The notes: generated by a model from the letters alone, not told the origin. Numbered from the stretch's first letter, positions 26,279-33,798 are shown. The stretch is 64,000 nucleotides of DNA from Deltaproteobacteria bacterium (GCA_016703535.1 JADJBV010000002.1:558001-622000); one strand, 5' to 3'. Program-made: numbers and translations.

Positions 26279-27372
26279 ACGGCGGCCTCCTCGAACAAGC
26301 CGCGGCGATCGAATACGCGGACTTCCTCAGGTACCTCGACGCCCGAGGCTGGACAGTGGTCACCTCGCGCCGGCTGGACGTCGCGGTCCGACGAAAGAAT
26401 GACGCCGAGGTGGTGATCCCCGTCGATCGAGACCTCGGCGACTTCGCCGACGCCGCAGTGGCCGCAGCGCAACGCGTCGCTCAGGTCGAAGGACGTTCAA
26501 CGGCCGCGGTCTTGGCGGACCTCGCGAGCGTGTCGTCAGACGTTTTGCGGGTGGCCCGCTTTACCTTCAATCAGCAGGGCAGCTTGCCACTGGCTGAAGG
26601 CAGCGACCTCCTCACGGGCGCGCGCACCGCTCTCCTGGCCTCTGCGTGCAGCGTGTCCAGACCCAACGACCGTTTTCACCGAAGGCTCACCTCCAAGAGC
26701 GCCGAGGCCTTCATCGATCGTTGCCGCCTCGGCCACACCGAACACGGGAGCTTCGTCCTCACGCTGCTTTGCCCGACCGAACTCCCAACCGAGGACGAAC
26801 CTCACTTTGGCCGGCGGACGACCGAGGGACTGATGCGCGCGGTGGCCACGACGGTGGCGCTGGCCCGCCAGGGCGCCGTTGATCAGATCATCCAGGATCC
26901 AGCGGCAGCGCCCGGGCTCACCGCGAACCTCTGTGAGGCCATCTCGGGAATGCTGTCGAACGAGGCTGAAGCGAGGTTGTCTCTAGCCATGTCCTGGTCT
27001 GCGATCTTGCCTCCACCCACCGATCTCCCGAGCCAGGTGACGATCGATCACGACCTCCGGACCACCTTCGAGGACCTCTCCGAACGCCTGCGCCCGGCGG
27101 CTGAACCCCGCGAAGGCCTCTACTACGGTCGAGTGGTCAGCCTCTCGGGTGAAGACAACGCCGAAGGCCAACTCGCGGGCGACGTCACCTTCCAACTCCA
27201 CCTCGGCGATGAGTTGCTCAACGCGCGCGCGAGCCTCGACGCTCGTCAGTACGGCGAGGCCCTTGAAGCTCATCGGCGCCAGCTCCATGTCGCGGTCCAA
27301 GGGCAACTCGTCCGAAGGGCCAGGGTGGGGACACTCACCAACATCACGAATCTCGCGATCTGGCAGCACTAG
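26275..27372 (+). CDS. Hypothetical protein coupled to DUF4365 gene
   Basis: The 365-residue product starts at GTG 26275 (GTGA overlap). Visible parts are an N-terminal EYADFLRYLDARGWTVVTSR, VIPVDRDLGDFADAAVAAAQ, a basic SRPNDRFHRRLTSKSAEAF, and a C-terminal beta-rich GLYYGRVVSLSGEDNAEGQL, DVTFQLHLGDELLNARA. The last region looks like an OB-type or other beta-barrel binding domain. No catalytic motif is obvious. It probably works with the DUF4365 nuclease-like protein. Its end overlaps by four bases the 3' end of the helicase N-terminal fragment. The function is unknown; a defence role is possible given the surroundings. Confidence 0.6.
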   Translation: MNGGLLEQAAAIEYADFLRYLDARGWTVVTSRRLDVAVRRKNDAEVVIPVDRDLGDFADAAVAAAQRVAQVEGRSTAAVLADLASVSSDVLRVARFTFNQQGSLPLAEGSDLLTGARTALLASACSVSRPNDRFHRRLTSKSAEAFIDRCRLGHTEHGSFVLTLLCPTELPTEDEPHFGRRTTEGLMRAVATTVALARQGAVDQIIQDPAAAPGLTANLCEAISGMLSNEAEARLSLAMSWSAILPPPTDLPSQVTIDHDLRTTFEDLSERLRPAAEPREGLYYGRVVSLSGEDNAEGQLAGDVTFQLHLGDELLNARASLDARQYGEALEAHRRQLHVAVQGQLVRRARVGTLTNITNLAIWQH

Positions 27373-28532
27373 CAGGGCGCGCTTCGGCGCGGCCAGCGGG
27401 CTGAACGATGTCGGTGGCGTCGGCGAGGAGTTCGGGATCGAAGCGGCCACGGGATGTTGGCCAAGTCCCCTGCGCGGCGGCGGCCTTGTTCCCGGGATCG
27501 GGGGAGCTGGGCCAGGGCCTCCTGTTGGACCTCGTGGGGTGCGCTGGGGCGAGGGACGGGCTCGAGGTCGACCTCGCCGGGCGGGAGGTTGTTGGGCCGT
27601 AGGGCGGCTCGGACGGCGTAGGCCTGGATCCACGGCGCGGTGAGGGGCGCCGCCCTCTGCCAGAGATCTTCGAAGGCCGAGCGCACCCGGGCGTAGGCCC
27701 TTGGATCGCGGGCTCGGTCGACCCGCAGGTTCCACTCAATGCCGGTGCGGAGCGCGGCGTAGGAGAGGTTGCTGCTGCCCACGAAGGCCACGCCAAAGGT
27801 GGAGGACTCGAACCACCAACTCTTGGGGTGAAATGAGCGGGTCGCGTGGGGGAGCTGGCGGCTCTCGATCACCCGGGCTTCGAGGCGACCGGTGGAGGCG
27901 TCGTTTGGATCGGGGGCGATGCCCGACTGGAGATCGAGGAGGCGCTCCAGGGCTTCGACCTGGGTGATCTCGAGGTAGTCGCCGGTGACGATCCGGACCT
28001 GGGCGCCTCGATCCACGGCGGCGATCAGCTCGGGCTCCAGGTGTTCGAGGCCGCTGGCTTGGATGAAGGCGGCGACGATGCCGACGCGGTCGGCGTGGGT
28101 GAGGAGCGGGAGGATGTGCCGGGCGAACGGATCGTCGATGCCGCCGGTGGCGAGAGGCGAAGGCGCCAGGTGGGCGCGCGGCGAGAGCAGGTTGCGGATG
28201 CCGCCTCGGGGATCGTCGACGTCGCCATGAAAGCGCGGGATCACGTGGAGGTGGAGGTGCCCGGTGGTGTCGCCGGCGGCGGGGCCGGCGTTGAAGCCCA
28301 CGTTGTAGCCGTCGGGGTGGAGGGTGCTGTCGAGGGTGGCCTTTACTTCGGCGAGCAGGGCGAGGAGCGCGTGGTGTTCGGCGAGGGTGGCGTCGAACCA
28401 GGTGGGGACGCGGCGCTTGGTGATGATCAGGGTGTGGCCGGCGGTGATCGGGGGCGGCGAAGGCGAGGGTGTTTTCGTGGTCCAGATGGCCCGGGGGATC
28501 TGGAGCAAGGGGCTGTCGTTCGGCGTGCCCAT
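27369..28532 (-). pseudogene. HIT-PLD helicase, N-terminal fragment A
   Basis: From ATG 28532 (read leftwards) the frame encodes a HIT domain with the triad-like HLHLHVIPRF and GYNVGFNAGPAAGDT, then a phospholipase-D-like region (GVAFVGSSNLSYAALRTGIE, with HPK in RSFHPKSWW). It ends soon after PHEVQQEALAQLPRSREQG, just before the expected Walker A of a helicase. Compared with copy B (31550-32161), fragment A lost one C and then 11 bases near 28450-28480. The net change is in frame, but about ten residues are garbled (TKTPSPSPPPI). The helicase motor is absent, so only a HIT-PLD stub of about 387 residues could be made. Confidence 0.65.
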
Positions 28533-28598
28533 CCGCGCAGGGAGGAGAGTACTGCGAGGTGGGCCTGAGCGCACCCGGGGGGCGGTACGGCCAACGAA

Positions 28599-29282
28599 AT
28601 GGATATCGCCGAGATCCAGGTGACAGGGTGCGGTGAGATCTTTATCGTGAGTTTCGTGGTTCGGAAGAAGCGCAGCGACCCGGAGAAGACGGAGGTCACC
28701 CTTCACGACATCCTCCGCTCGGTGGACGCCTGGGGTGAGCGGCTCGGCGGCCAGATCGGCGGGCTCGAGGGCCAGATCGGCGGGCTCGAGGGCCAGATCG
28801 GCGGGCTCGAGGGCCAGATCGGCGGGCTCGAGGGCCAGATCGGCGGGCTCGAGGGCCGGATGGACGGGCTCGAGGGCCAGATGGACGGGCTCGAGGGCCA
28901 GATGGGGCAGCTCAACGGGCGCATGGACGGCCTCGAGGGCCAGATGGGGCAGCTCAACGGGCGCATGGACGGCCTCGAGGGCCAGATGGGGCAGCTCAAC
29001 GGGCGCATGGACGGCCTGGAGGCCACCGTTGACGGTCTCGGCAAGGACATGAAGGCGGGCTTCGCGCGGGTCGATGCCAAGATCGATGCGGTCGACCGGA
29101 AGGTCGATGAGGTTGACCGGAAGGTCGATGAGGTTGACCGGAAAGTCGATGAGGTCGACCAGAAAGTCGAGAAGCTGGACGCCAAGGTGGAGCGCCACTA
29201 CGCGGAGTTCAAAGGTCGACACCATCGACACGACCTGCGGTTGACCAAACTCGAGCAAGGGCCGCGGAAGGCCCGAGGCTAA
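28599..29282 (+). CDS. Coiled-coil heptad-repeat protein A
   Basis: The 227-residue product is almost wholly coiled coil. After a 40-residue head (IVSFVVRKKRSDPEKTEVTL, HDILRSVD) come five identical IGGLEGQ heptads, then two MDGLEGx heptads. Three 14-residue MGQLNGRMDGLEGQ units follow, then a linker and VDEVDRK heptads, and a conserved tail (YAEFKGRHHRHDLRLTKLEQ). No signal peptide or enzyme motif is seen. The start ATG 28599 is supported because the equivalent codons in copy C keep the same hydrophobic pattern; GTG 28647 is an alternative. It diverges from the HIT-PLD helicase fragment, an arrangement repeated in copy B, so the two were probably once one functional unit. Confidence 0.65.
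   Translation: MDIAEIQVTGCGEIFIVSFVVRKKRSDPEKTEVTLHDILRSVDAWGERLGGQIGGLEGQIGGLEGQIGGLEGQIGGLEGQIGGLEGRMDGLEGQMDGLEGQMGQLNGRMDGLEGQMGQLNGRMDGLEGQMGQLNGRMDGLEATVDGLGKDMKAGFARVDAKIDAVDRKVDEVDRKVDEVDRKVDEVDQKVEKLDAKVERHYAEFKGRHHRHDLRLTKLEQGPRKARG
28751..29023 (+). repeat. In-frame tandem repeats, 21-bp then 42-bp units
   Basis: Five near-identical 21-bp units (28751-28855) encode QIGGLEG-type heptads. Two variant 21-bp units follow (28856-28897), then three 42-bp units (28898-29023). Identity between neighbouring units is almost complete, a sign of recent expansion by slippage or unequal exchange. All unit lengths keep the reading frame and the heptad phase. A further set of three 21-bp units lies at 29103-29165. 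Confidence 0.9.
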
Positions 29283-29410
29283 AGCCGGCAGATTCCGACA
29301 AGACCGCTGCGGTGGGCAAACGGAGGCGCGTCGAACGCACGAGCTTCCTCAGGGCGATCCTGGCGCAGATCGTCGAGCAGTACGGACCGAAGAAGAGAAA
29401 GGGGGGCGTA

Positions 29411-29653
29411 ATGTCAAAAGCAGGAGCTAAGGTCCTCGCCGGAGCCCGCGAAGCTCTTCAATACGCCAAGGGAGCGAGGTCTGGGTTTCGCGTGCATGTC
29501 CCAGAGGAGGTGGACGTCAAGGCGATCCGTGAGGGCCTCGGGCTCAGCCAGTCCCAGTTCGCAAAGCAGTTCGGCTTTGAGTTGGCCGCGCTCAAGAACT
29601 GGGAGCAGAAGCGGCGTCGCCCGGAGGGCCCGGCTCGTGTCTTGCTCAAGTGA
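29411..29653 (+). CDS. HigA/NadS-type helix-turn-helix antitoxin, shortened
   Basis: From ATG 29411, with a G-rich ribosome site directly upstream, the product is 80 residues. The second half is an XRE-type helix-turn-helix: KAIREGLGLSQSQFAKQFGF, then LAALKNWEQKRRRPEGPARV. Relatives usually run about 20 residues further (a final helix after ARVLL). Here a TGA follows LLK, four codons before a MITE-like element, so the C-terminus seems lost. No RelE-like toxin gene precedes it. Probably a solitary, perhaps still DNA-binding, antitoxin remnant. A longer frame from GTG 29312 adds an unlikely basic head. Confidence 0.6.
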   Translation: MSKAGAKVLAGAREALQYAKGARSGFRVHVPEEVDVKAIREGLGLSQSQFAKQFGFELAALKNWEQKRRRPEGPARVLLK

Positions 29654-29659
29654 GCCTTA

Positions 29660-29818
29660 GGGCCCGCTCCGGAATTAACTGGCCACCTGGGGTGATGATC
29701 CATCCCGCCTGGCTTCGTTACGCCTCGTCGACAGACCGCAGAGTATGCCTTCCTCGGCAAGCCTTGCCAGGCGGGCGCCTCATCACCCGAGATGGCCACC
29801 TAATTCCGGAACGGGCCC
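29660..29818. mobile_element. MITE-like element 1 with TTA duplication
   Basis: The ends form a long imperfect inverted repeat: GGGCCCGCTCCGGAATTA at the left and its complement, with one change, at the right. Matching continues for about 38 bases with about five mismatches. TTA flanks both sides (29657-29659 and 29819-29821), a probable 3-bp target duplication. The 159-bp element has no coding capacity, so it would depend on a transposase elsewhere. It sits between the shortened antitoxin gene and a fragment of the S24 gene. Confidence 0.7.
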
Positions 29819-29822
29819 TTAG

Positions 29823-29962
29823 GGATCGAGGCGTGCGCCGGTGGCGTGACCGGCGGCGGTGAGGAGGTCGACGTAGGCGGGGATACTTCGTCGCGGGGCC
29901 AGAGGGATGACGTTGGTGGGCGTGGCTTGGACCGGCTCGGCCCACCGGCCGTCGGGGGAGGC
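29823..29962 (-). pseudogene. S24-like regulator, third partial copy
   Basis: About 140 bases match the 5' part of the S24 copy at 19217-20130 closely (the region encoding TNVIPLAPRRSIPAYVDL). The rest of the gene is absent. The match begins right after the MITE-like element and stops before 29970. It is a third scar of the same gene within the window and shows that pieces of it were moved or copied repeatedly. Confidence 0.7.
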
Positions 29963-30073
29963 AGCTGACCCCGGAGGTCGATTCCCGGAGTCCGTGCGGG
30001 GTGTTGCGGCGGAGTCGTCGGGCCGGCGAGTGAGCCCTGGGCGAACCGAGAGCCGACAGATGTTCTGTGGCCG

Positions 30074-30406
30074 ATGCACGCGTTCCAGCCGAGCCCCGTG
30101 CCGCTCGTCGCGGGAAACGACGGGGTCATCCGCATCTCCGGAACCCGGGTCACGCTCGACACCGTCGTCGCGGCCTTCGATCGCGGCTCGACCGCGGAGG
30201 AGATCGTTCATCAGTACCCGACGCTGAGCCTCGAGGCTGCATACACCGCCATCGGCTGGATCCTTCAGCATCGCGGTGAAGTCGATGCGTATCTCGCCCA
30301 GCGCGTCGCTGAGTACTCGGCGGTTCGCGCGGAAAACGAGAAGCGCTCGCCGCCCGAAGGGATTCGAGCTCGCCTTCTCGCTCGCCGCGGCCCAGGTCAC
30401 CCTTGA
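30074..30406 (+). CDS. DUF433 family antitoxin-like protein
   Basis: The 110-residue product has the DUF433 core: VIRISGTRVTLDTVVAAFDR, then GSTAEEIVHQYPTLSLEAAY, a winged helix-type DNA-binding fold. Members pair with DUF5615 PIN-like toxins. Here the stop overlaps the next gene's TTG start (TTGA at 30403-30406), the typical coupling. The C-terminal tail (ENEKRSPPEGIRARLLARRG) is also usual. It appears intact although its partner is frameshifted. Confidence 0.8.
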   Translation: MHAFQPSPVPLVAGNDGVIRISGTRVTLDTVVAAFDRGSTAEEIVHQYPTLSLEAAYTAIGWILQHRGEVDAYLAQRVAEYSAVRAENEKRSPPEGIRARLLARRGPGHP

Positions 30407-30752
30407 AGTTCGCGGCGGACGAGAACTTCAACAACGACATCGTGCGCGGCATTGTGCGACGGCGCCCGAAGACCGACATCGTGCGCGTCCAGGACGTCGG
30501 CCTTGGCGGAGCCGACGATCCCAGGTGCTCGCTTGGGCCGCCAGCGAAGGTCGAGCCTTGCTGACCCACGACGCTGCAACCATGACCACCTTCGCGTACG
30601 ATCGCGGCGCCCAAAAGAAGCGGATGCCTGGCCGCTTCGAGGTCGGCTCCCATCTCGCGGTGCGCGACGTTATTGACGACATCATCCTGCTCGCCCAGTG
30701 CAGCCTCGAAGACGAGTGGGAGGGGCAGGTCATCTACCTCCCGCTCCGGTAG
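30403..30752 (+). pseudogene. DUF5615 PIN-like toxin with one-base frameshift
   Basis: TTG 30403 begins LKFAADENFNNDIVRGIV and continues VRVQDVGLGGADDP, the DUF5615 N-terminus with its acidic DEN site. At about 30521 the frame breaks: one C seems missing from a CCCC run (GATCCCAGG), and the expected QVLAWAASEGRALLTHD continues in another frame to ...YLPLR and TAG at 30750-30752. Restoring one C gives a full-length protein of about 116 residues. A sequencing error cannot be excluded, but the neighbourhood has many similar lesions. Confidence 0.8.
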
Positions 30753-30775
30753 TATCCCGTCCGAGAAGTTCGATC
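30750..30775 (+). repeat. Solitary end of the MITE 2 family
   Basis: TAGTATCCCGTCCGAGAAGT, followed by TCGATC, matches the left end of MITE-like element 2 (32836) in all but two of 26 bases, counted from its TAG. No matching right end was found downstream. It begins at the stop codon of the DUF5615 pseudogene, as element 2 begins at a stop codon. Confidence 0.6.
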
Positions 30776-30873
30776 CTCTCGTCTTGAGCCGTGTCCCGCA
30801 GCGGAATGGATTTCGCGAGACTGGTGGATCGAGCTCGACTTGCGTCTGCTACCTTGTGCTTCGTGATCGCGAC

Positions 30874-30902
30874 TTGCAGCGTTATGCTAGAAATGGCATA
30901 CA
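30874..30902 (+). promoter_or_regulatory. Candidate promoter and operator of higBA
   Basis: TTGCAG (30874-30879) and CATACA (30897-30902) stand 17 bases apart, a plausible -35/-10 pair. An inverted repeat TATGC-N8-GCATA (30883-30900) overlaps the -10 box, where a HigA antitoxin would be expected to bind for autoregulation. The toxin gene starts 20 bases later. Confidence 0.4.
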
Positions 30903-30921
30903 TCACGGATGAGGGTGCGTC

Positions 30922-31173
30922 GTGAGTGGCCTGGGGCCGGTCCTCTGGGTGGGATCGTCGCAGAGGGATCTTCGCAGGTTCCCGACGGCTGTCCGGCGGA
31001 TGATGGGCTTCCCCCTCTACCTTGCCCAACACGGTCAGAGGCACCCGAACGCCCGGCCGTTGATCGGGTTCGGGGGGAAGCGGGGCGCAAAGACTCCGCT
31101 GGCCGAGATCGCGCTCATCAAGGAGCGGCTGAGGCGCGCCCGGGCCCATCATGAAGGAGTGGAAGAGCCGTGA
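30922..31173 (+). pseudogene. HigB/RelE-type (Gp49-like) toxin with internal deletion
   Basis: From GTG 30922 the frame reads GPVLWVGSSQRDLRRFPTAV, then RRMMGFPLYLAQHGQRHP and RPLIGFGG, the start of a Gp49/HigB toxin. It jumps at once to KRGAKTPLAEIALIKERL, its normal end. About 35-40 residues, including most of the central sheet with catalytic positions, are missing, but the frame is kept. The 83-residue product (usual length about 120) is unlikely to cleave RNA. The stop overlaps the next start (GTGA). Confidence 0.7.
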
Positions 31174-31535
31174 CCAAGAAGAAGAGCGTGGCCAAGAAGA
31201 GGGCCCAAGTGGTGAAGGGCAGAGGCAATGTGTTCGCCGACCTCGCGCTCCTTGACGCGGATGAGGCGCTGACCAAGGCCGAGTTGGCTCGGCAGATCGT
31301 CGAGATCATCGAGGCCAAGGCGCTCACCCAGGCCCGAGCGGCCGCTGCGTTGGGGATCGATCAACCCAAGGTGTCGGCGTTGGTGCGCGGCCGCCTTGAG
31401 GGCTTCTCGACCGAGCGGCTGGTGAGGTTCTTGAACGTGCTGGGGCGCGACGTGGACATCGTGGTGCGGCGCGCCCGGGGGGACGCCGGTGCGGTCGGGG
31501 CCAAGGTCGGCCGAACCCGCGTGCTGGCCCGCTGA
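31170..31535 (+). CDS. higA: HigA-like XRE antitoxin
   Basis: The 121-residue product starts at GTG 31170, coupled to the toxin remnant. It has a basic N-terminus (TKKKSVAKKRAQVVKGRGNV), a linker helix (KAELARQIVEIIEAK) and a helix-turn-helix of the HTH_37 type (LTQARAAAALGIDQPKVSAL, then GRLEGFSTERLVRFLNVLG). Members bind the operator of their own operon and neutralise a Gp49-type toxin encoded upstream. It is intact although the toxin is damaged, so it may persist as a regulator. The downstream DNA is a helicase fragment on the other strand. Confidence 0.8.
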   Translation: MTKKKSVAKKRAQVVKGRGNVFADLALLDADEALTKAELARQIVEIIEAKALTQARAAAALGIDQPKVSALVRGRLEGFSTERLVRFLNVLGRDVDIVVRRARGDAGAVGAKVGRTRVLAR

Positions 31536-31549
31536 GCGAGGCTGCAGAT

Positions 31550-32161
31550 CACGGAAGGGCTCCAGGGCTTTGACTTGGGTGCTCTATAGGTACTCGCCGG
31601 GTGAGGATCCGGACCTGGGCGCCTCGATCCACGGCGGCGATCAGCTCGGGCTCCAGGTGTTTGAGGCCGCTGGCTTGGATGAAGGCGGCGACGATGCCGA
31701 CGCGGTCGGCGTGGGTGAGGAGCGGGAGGATGTGCCGGGCGAAGGGATCGTCGGTGCCGCCGGTGGCGAGAGGCGAAGGCGCGGAGTGGGCGCGGGGCGG
31801 GAGCAGGTTGCGGACGCCGCCTTTTGGATCATCGACGTCGCCGTAGAAGCGCGGGATCACGTGGAGGTGGAGGTGCAGCGTGGTGTCGCCCGCGGCGGGG
31901 CCGGCGTTGAAGCCTACGTTGTAGCCGTCGGGGTGGAGGATGTGATCGAGGGTGGCCTTCACTTCGGCGAGCAGGGCGAGGAGCGCGTGTTGTTCGGCTT
32001 CCGTGGCGTCGAACCAGGTGGGGACCAGGCGCTTGCTGATGATCAGCGTGTGGCCGGCGGTGATCGGTTGGGGATCGGGGGCGGCGAAGGCGAGGGTGTT
32101 TTCGTGGGTCCAGGTGGCCCGGGGGGATCTGGAGCAATGGGGAGGAGTTGGGCGGGCCCAT
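31550..32161 (-). pseudogene. HIT-PLD helicase, N-terminal fragment B
   Basis: Read leftwards from ATG 32161, this is a second copy of the helicase N-terminus. It keeps THENTLAFAAPDPQPITAGH, which is damaged in copy A, and the triad HLHLHVIPRF. One extra C in a C6 run near 32125-32132 shifts the frame after the first dozen codons. The sequence ends after DRGAQVRI, early in the PLD-like part, with degenerate homology to about 31550. So B is shorter than A but better preserved in its first third. Not functional. Confidence 0.65.
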
Positions 32162-32226
32162 GGGCGCGGTCCGGAGGGTAGCGCGAGGTGGGCGGAAGCT
32201 CACCGAGGTGCGGTGCGGCCAACGAA

Positions 32227-32835
32227 ATGGATATCGCCGAGATCCAGGTGACAGGGTGCGGTGAGATCTTTATCGTGAGTTTCGTGGTTCGGAAGAAGCG
32301 CAGCGACCCGGATAAGACGGAGGTCACCCTTCACGACATCCTCCGCTCGGTGGACAGCATGGGCGAGCAGATGAGCCAATTCGGGGTCAAGATGGACCGC
32401 TTTGGCGGCAAGTTGGACGGCCTCGAAGGGCAGATGGGGCAGCTCAACGGCCGCATGGACGGCCTCGAGGGCCAGATGGGCCAGCTCAACGGCCGGATGG
32501 ACGGCCTCGAAGGGCAGGTGGGGCGCCTCGACGGCCGGATGGACGGCCTCGAAGTGCAGGTGGGGCGCCTCGACGGCCGGATGGACGGCCTCGAAGGGCA
32601 GGTGGGGCGCGTTGAGGCCACCGTAGACGCCCTCGGCAAGGACATGAAGGCGGGCTTCGCGCGGGTCGACGGCAAGATCGACGCCGTCGACGCAAAGGTC
32701 GATGAGGTCGACCGGAAGGTCGAGAAGCTGGATGCCAAGGTCGAGCGCCAGTACGCCGAGCTCAAAGTTCGACACCATCGACACGACCTGCGGTTGACCA
32801 AGCTGGAGCAAGGGCCACGGAAGGCCCGAGGCTAG
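32227..32835 (+). CDS. Coiled-coil heptad-repeat protein B
   Basis: The 202-residue product is a paralogue of 28599-29282, with an almost identical 40-residue head and tail (HRHDLRLTKLEQGPRKARG). The middle differs: after MSQFGVKMDRFGGKLDGLEG come five 14-residue units drifting from MGQLNGRMDGLEGQ to VGRLDGRMDGLEGQ. A single set of VDEVDRKVEKLDAKV heptads ends the coil. It diverges from the helicase fragment B just as copy A does from fragment A. The stop TAG is part of the CTAG at which MITE-like element 2 is inserted. Confidence 0.65.
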   Translation: MDIAEIQVTGCGEIFIVSFVVRKKRSDPDKTEVTLHDILRSVDSMGEQMSQFGVKMDRFGGKLDGLEGQMGQLNGRMDGLEGQMGQLNGRMDGLEGQVGRLDGRMDGLEVQVGRLDGRMDGLEGQVGRVEATVDALGKDMKAGFARVDGKIDAVDAKVDEVDRKVEKLDAKVERQYAELKVRHHRHDLRLTKLEQGPRKARG

Positions 32836-33018
32836 TGTCCCGTCCGGGAAGTTCGATCATGTTCCCGCGAAGGATTTTTCGTCGCTGATCGACGCGCTCC
32901 GGAGGGAGTTGGGTTGCCCCCAATGACCGAGGAGCCCGAAAGGGCGGCCGCAGGCCGCGCGTCGAGCAGCGGCGAAAAGGACAAGCGCGAATGTGATCCG
33001 AACTTCCCGGACGGGACA
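32836..33018. mobile_element. MITE-like element 2 flanked by CTAG
   Basis: TGTCCCGTCCGGGAAGTTCG at the left end is repeated in inverted orientation at the right end, with ATCA beyond it (one base of difference in spacing). CTAG flanks both ends (32832-32835 and 33019-33022), a probable target duplication. The 183-bp body has no gene. The matching place after coiled-coil copy A (29281-29290) lacks the element and reads straight on into CCGGCAG, which gives a natural empty-site comparison. Use of CTAG recalls the IS1182-like element at 157-1689, but the ends differ. Confidence 0.75.
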
Positions 33019-33111
33019 CTAGGGCCGGCAGCGCCCGACAAGTTCGCTGCGGTGAGCAACCCGAGGGGCGTCGAGCGCGCGAACTCGCTCAAGGCGAGTG
33101 AGGCACAACGG

Positions 33112-33127
33112 CATTCCGTACGGAATG
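33112..33127. other. Perfect 16-bp palindrome
   Basis: CATTCCGTACGGAATG reads the same on both strands. It lies 72 bases upstream of the third coiled-coil gene and is absent from the equivalent place before copies A and B. It could be an operator or a recombination scar. Confidence 0.5.
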
Positions 33128-33198
33128 ACGCTGCGCCGGGGATCGATCTGCAGCGGGATGGAGTTGGGTAGACCCATGGACGTCGTACGGCCAACGAA

Positions 33199-33750
33199 AT
33201 GGAACTGGCGCGGCTCAGCGTGACAGGGCCTGGTACAATCTCCATCGTGAGTTCTGTGCCCAAAAAGAAGCGTGGCGGGGCGGAGAGGCCGGAGGTCACC
33301 CGCCTCGACGTCCTCCGCGCGATAGAAGCCGCGAGCGCCTGGTTAGACCGCGCTATCGCCAAGTATGATTCTCCGATCCAGGCGGTCGACGGCGCACAGG
33401 TCGGGTCGTCGCGTGCCAGCGCTGGCGCTGGTCGCCCAGAGCCGAAGCCCGGGGCCAAGGCGTCGAGGCAGAGGTCGGCGGTGTCTCCGACAAAGCCTGC
33501 GGCGGACCTGCGGCGGGAGACCCAGGCCCTGCGACGGTGGACCCAGGCGCTGCGACGGTGGACCCAGGCGCTGCGACGGTGGACCCAGGCGCTCAGAAGA
33601 TCGAAGACGCTCACCCCTAAGCTGGCGCGACAGTATGCCGAGCTCAAGGGTCGGCACCCGGGAGAGCACCCCTGCCTCAACGTCCGGATTCGTCCGGATG
33701 AGGTCCGTCCGGCCGGACGAATCGTCCGGACGCGCCTCGGCAATCTCTAA
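33199..33750 (+). CDS. Degenerate coiled-coil protein C
   Basis: The 183-residue frame is a diverged third paralogue. Its head (LSVTGPGTISIVSSVPKKKR) keeps the pattern of copies A and B. The GLEGQ repeats are absent and replaced by a Pro/Ala-rich stretch and three RRWTQAL heptads (33532-33594), again nearly identical tandem 21-bp units. The family tail is recognisable only as ARQYAELKGRHPG and then runs into the palindromic leader of toxin-like cassette 2. It may be a decayed gene; the fresh repeat suggests that expansion still goes on in it. Confidence 0.45.
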   Translation: MELARLSVTGPGTISIVSSVPKKKRGGAERPEVTRLDVLRAIEAASAWLDRAIAKYDSPIQAVDGAQVGSSRASAGAGRPEPKPGAKASRQRSAVSPTKPAADLRRETQALRRWTQALRRWTQALRRWTQALRRSKTLTPKLARQYAELKGRHPGEHPCLNVRIRPDEVRPAGRIVRTRLGNL

Positions 33751-33780
33751 GGCTTTCGAGGAAAAACGTCCGGCACGGTC
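33681..33780 (+). promoter_or_regulatory. Palindrome-rich leader of toxin-like cassette 2
   Basis: CGTCCGGCCGGACG (33706-33719) and CGTCCGGACG (33723-33732) are perfect palindromes, preceded by two CGTCCGGAT half-sites at 33681-33698. CTTTCGAGGAAAAA and CGTCCGGCAC follow, as in the leader of cassette 1 (22005-22111). The region lies within 120 bases of the large gene's start. Confidence 0.55.
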
Positions 33781-33798
33781 TCTGCTTCGTTGCCTGGC

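Noticed and set aside
28751..29023. Possible CRISPR array
   Set aside because: The units are contiguous, without spacers, and are in-frame heptads of a coiled coil.
28599..33750. Diversity-generating retroelement as a cause of repeat variation
   Set aside because: No reverse transcriptase or template repeat is present; slippage explains the pattern.
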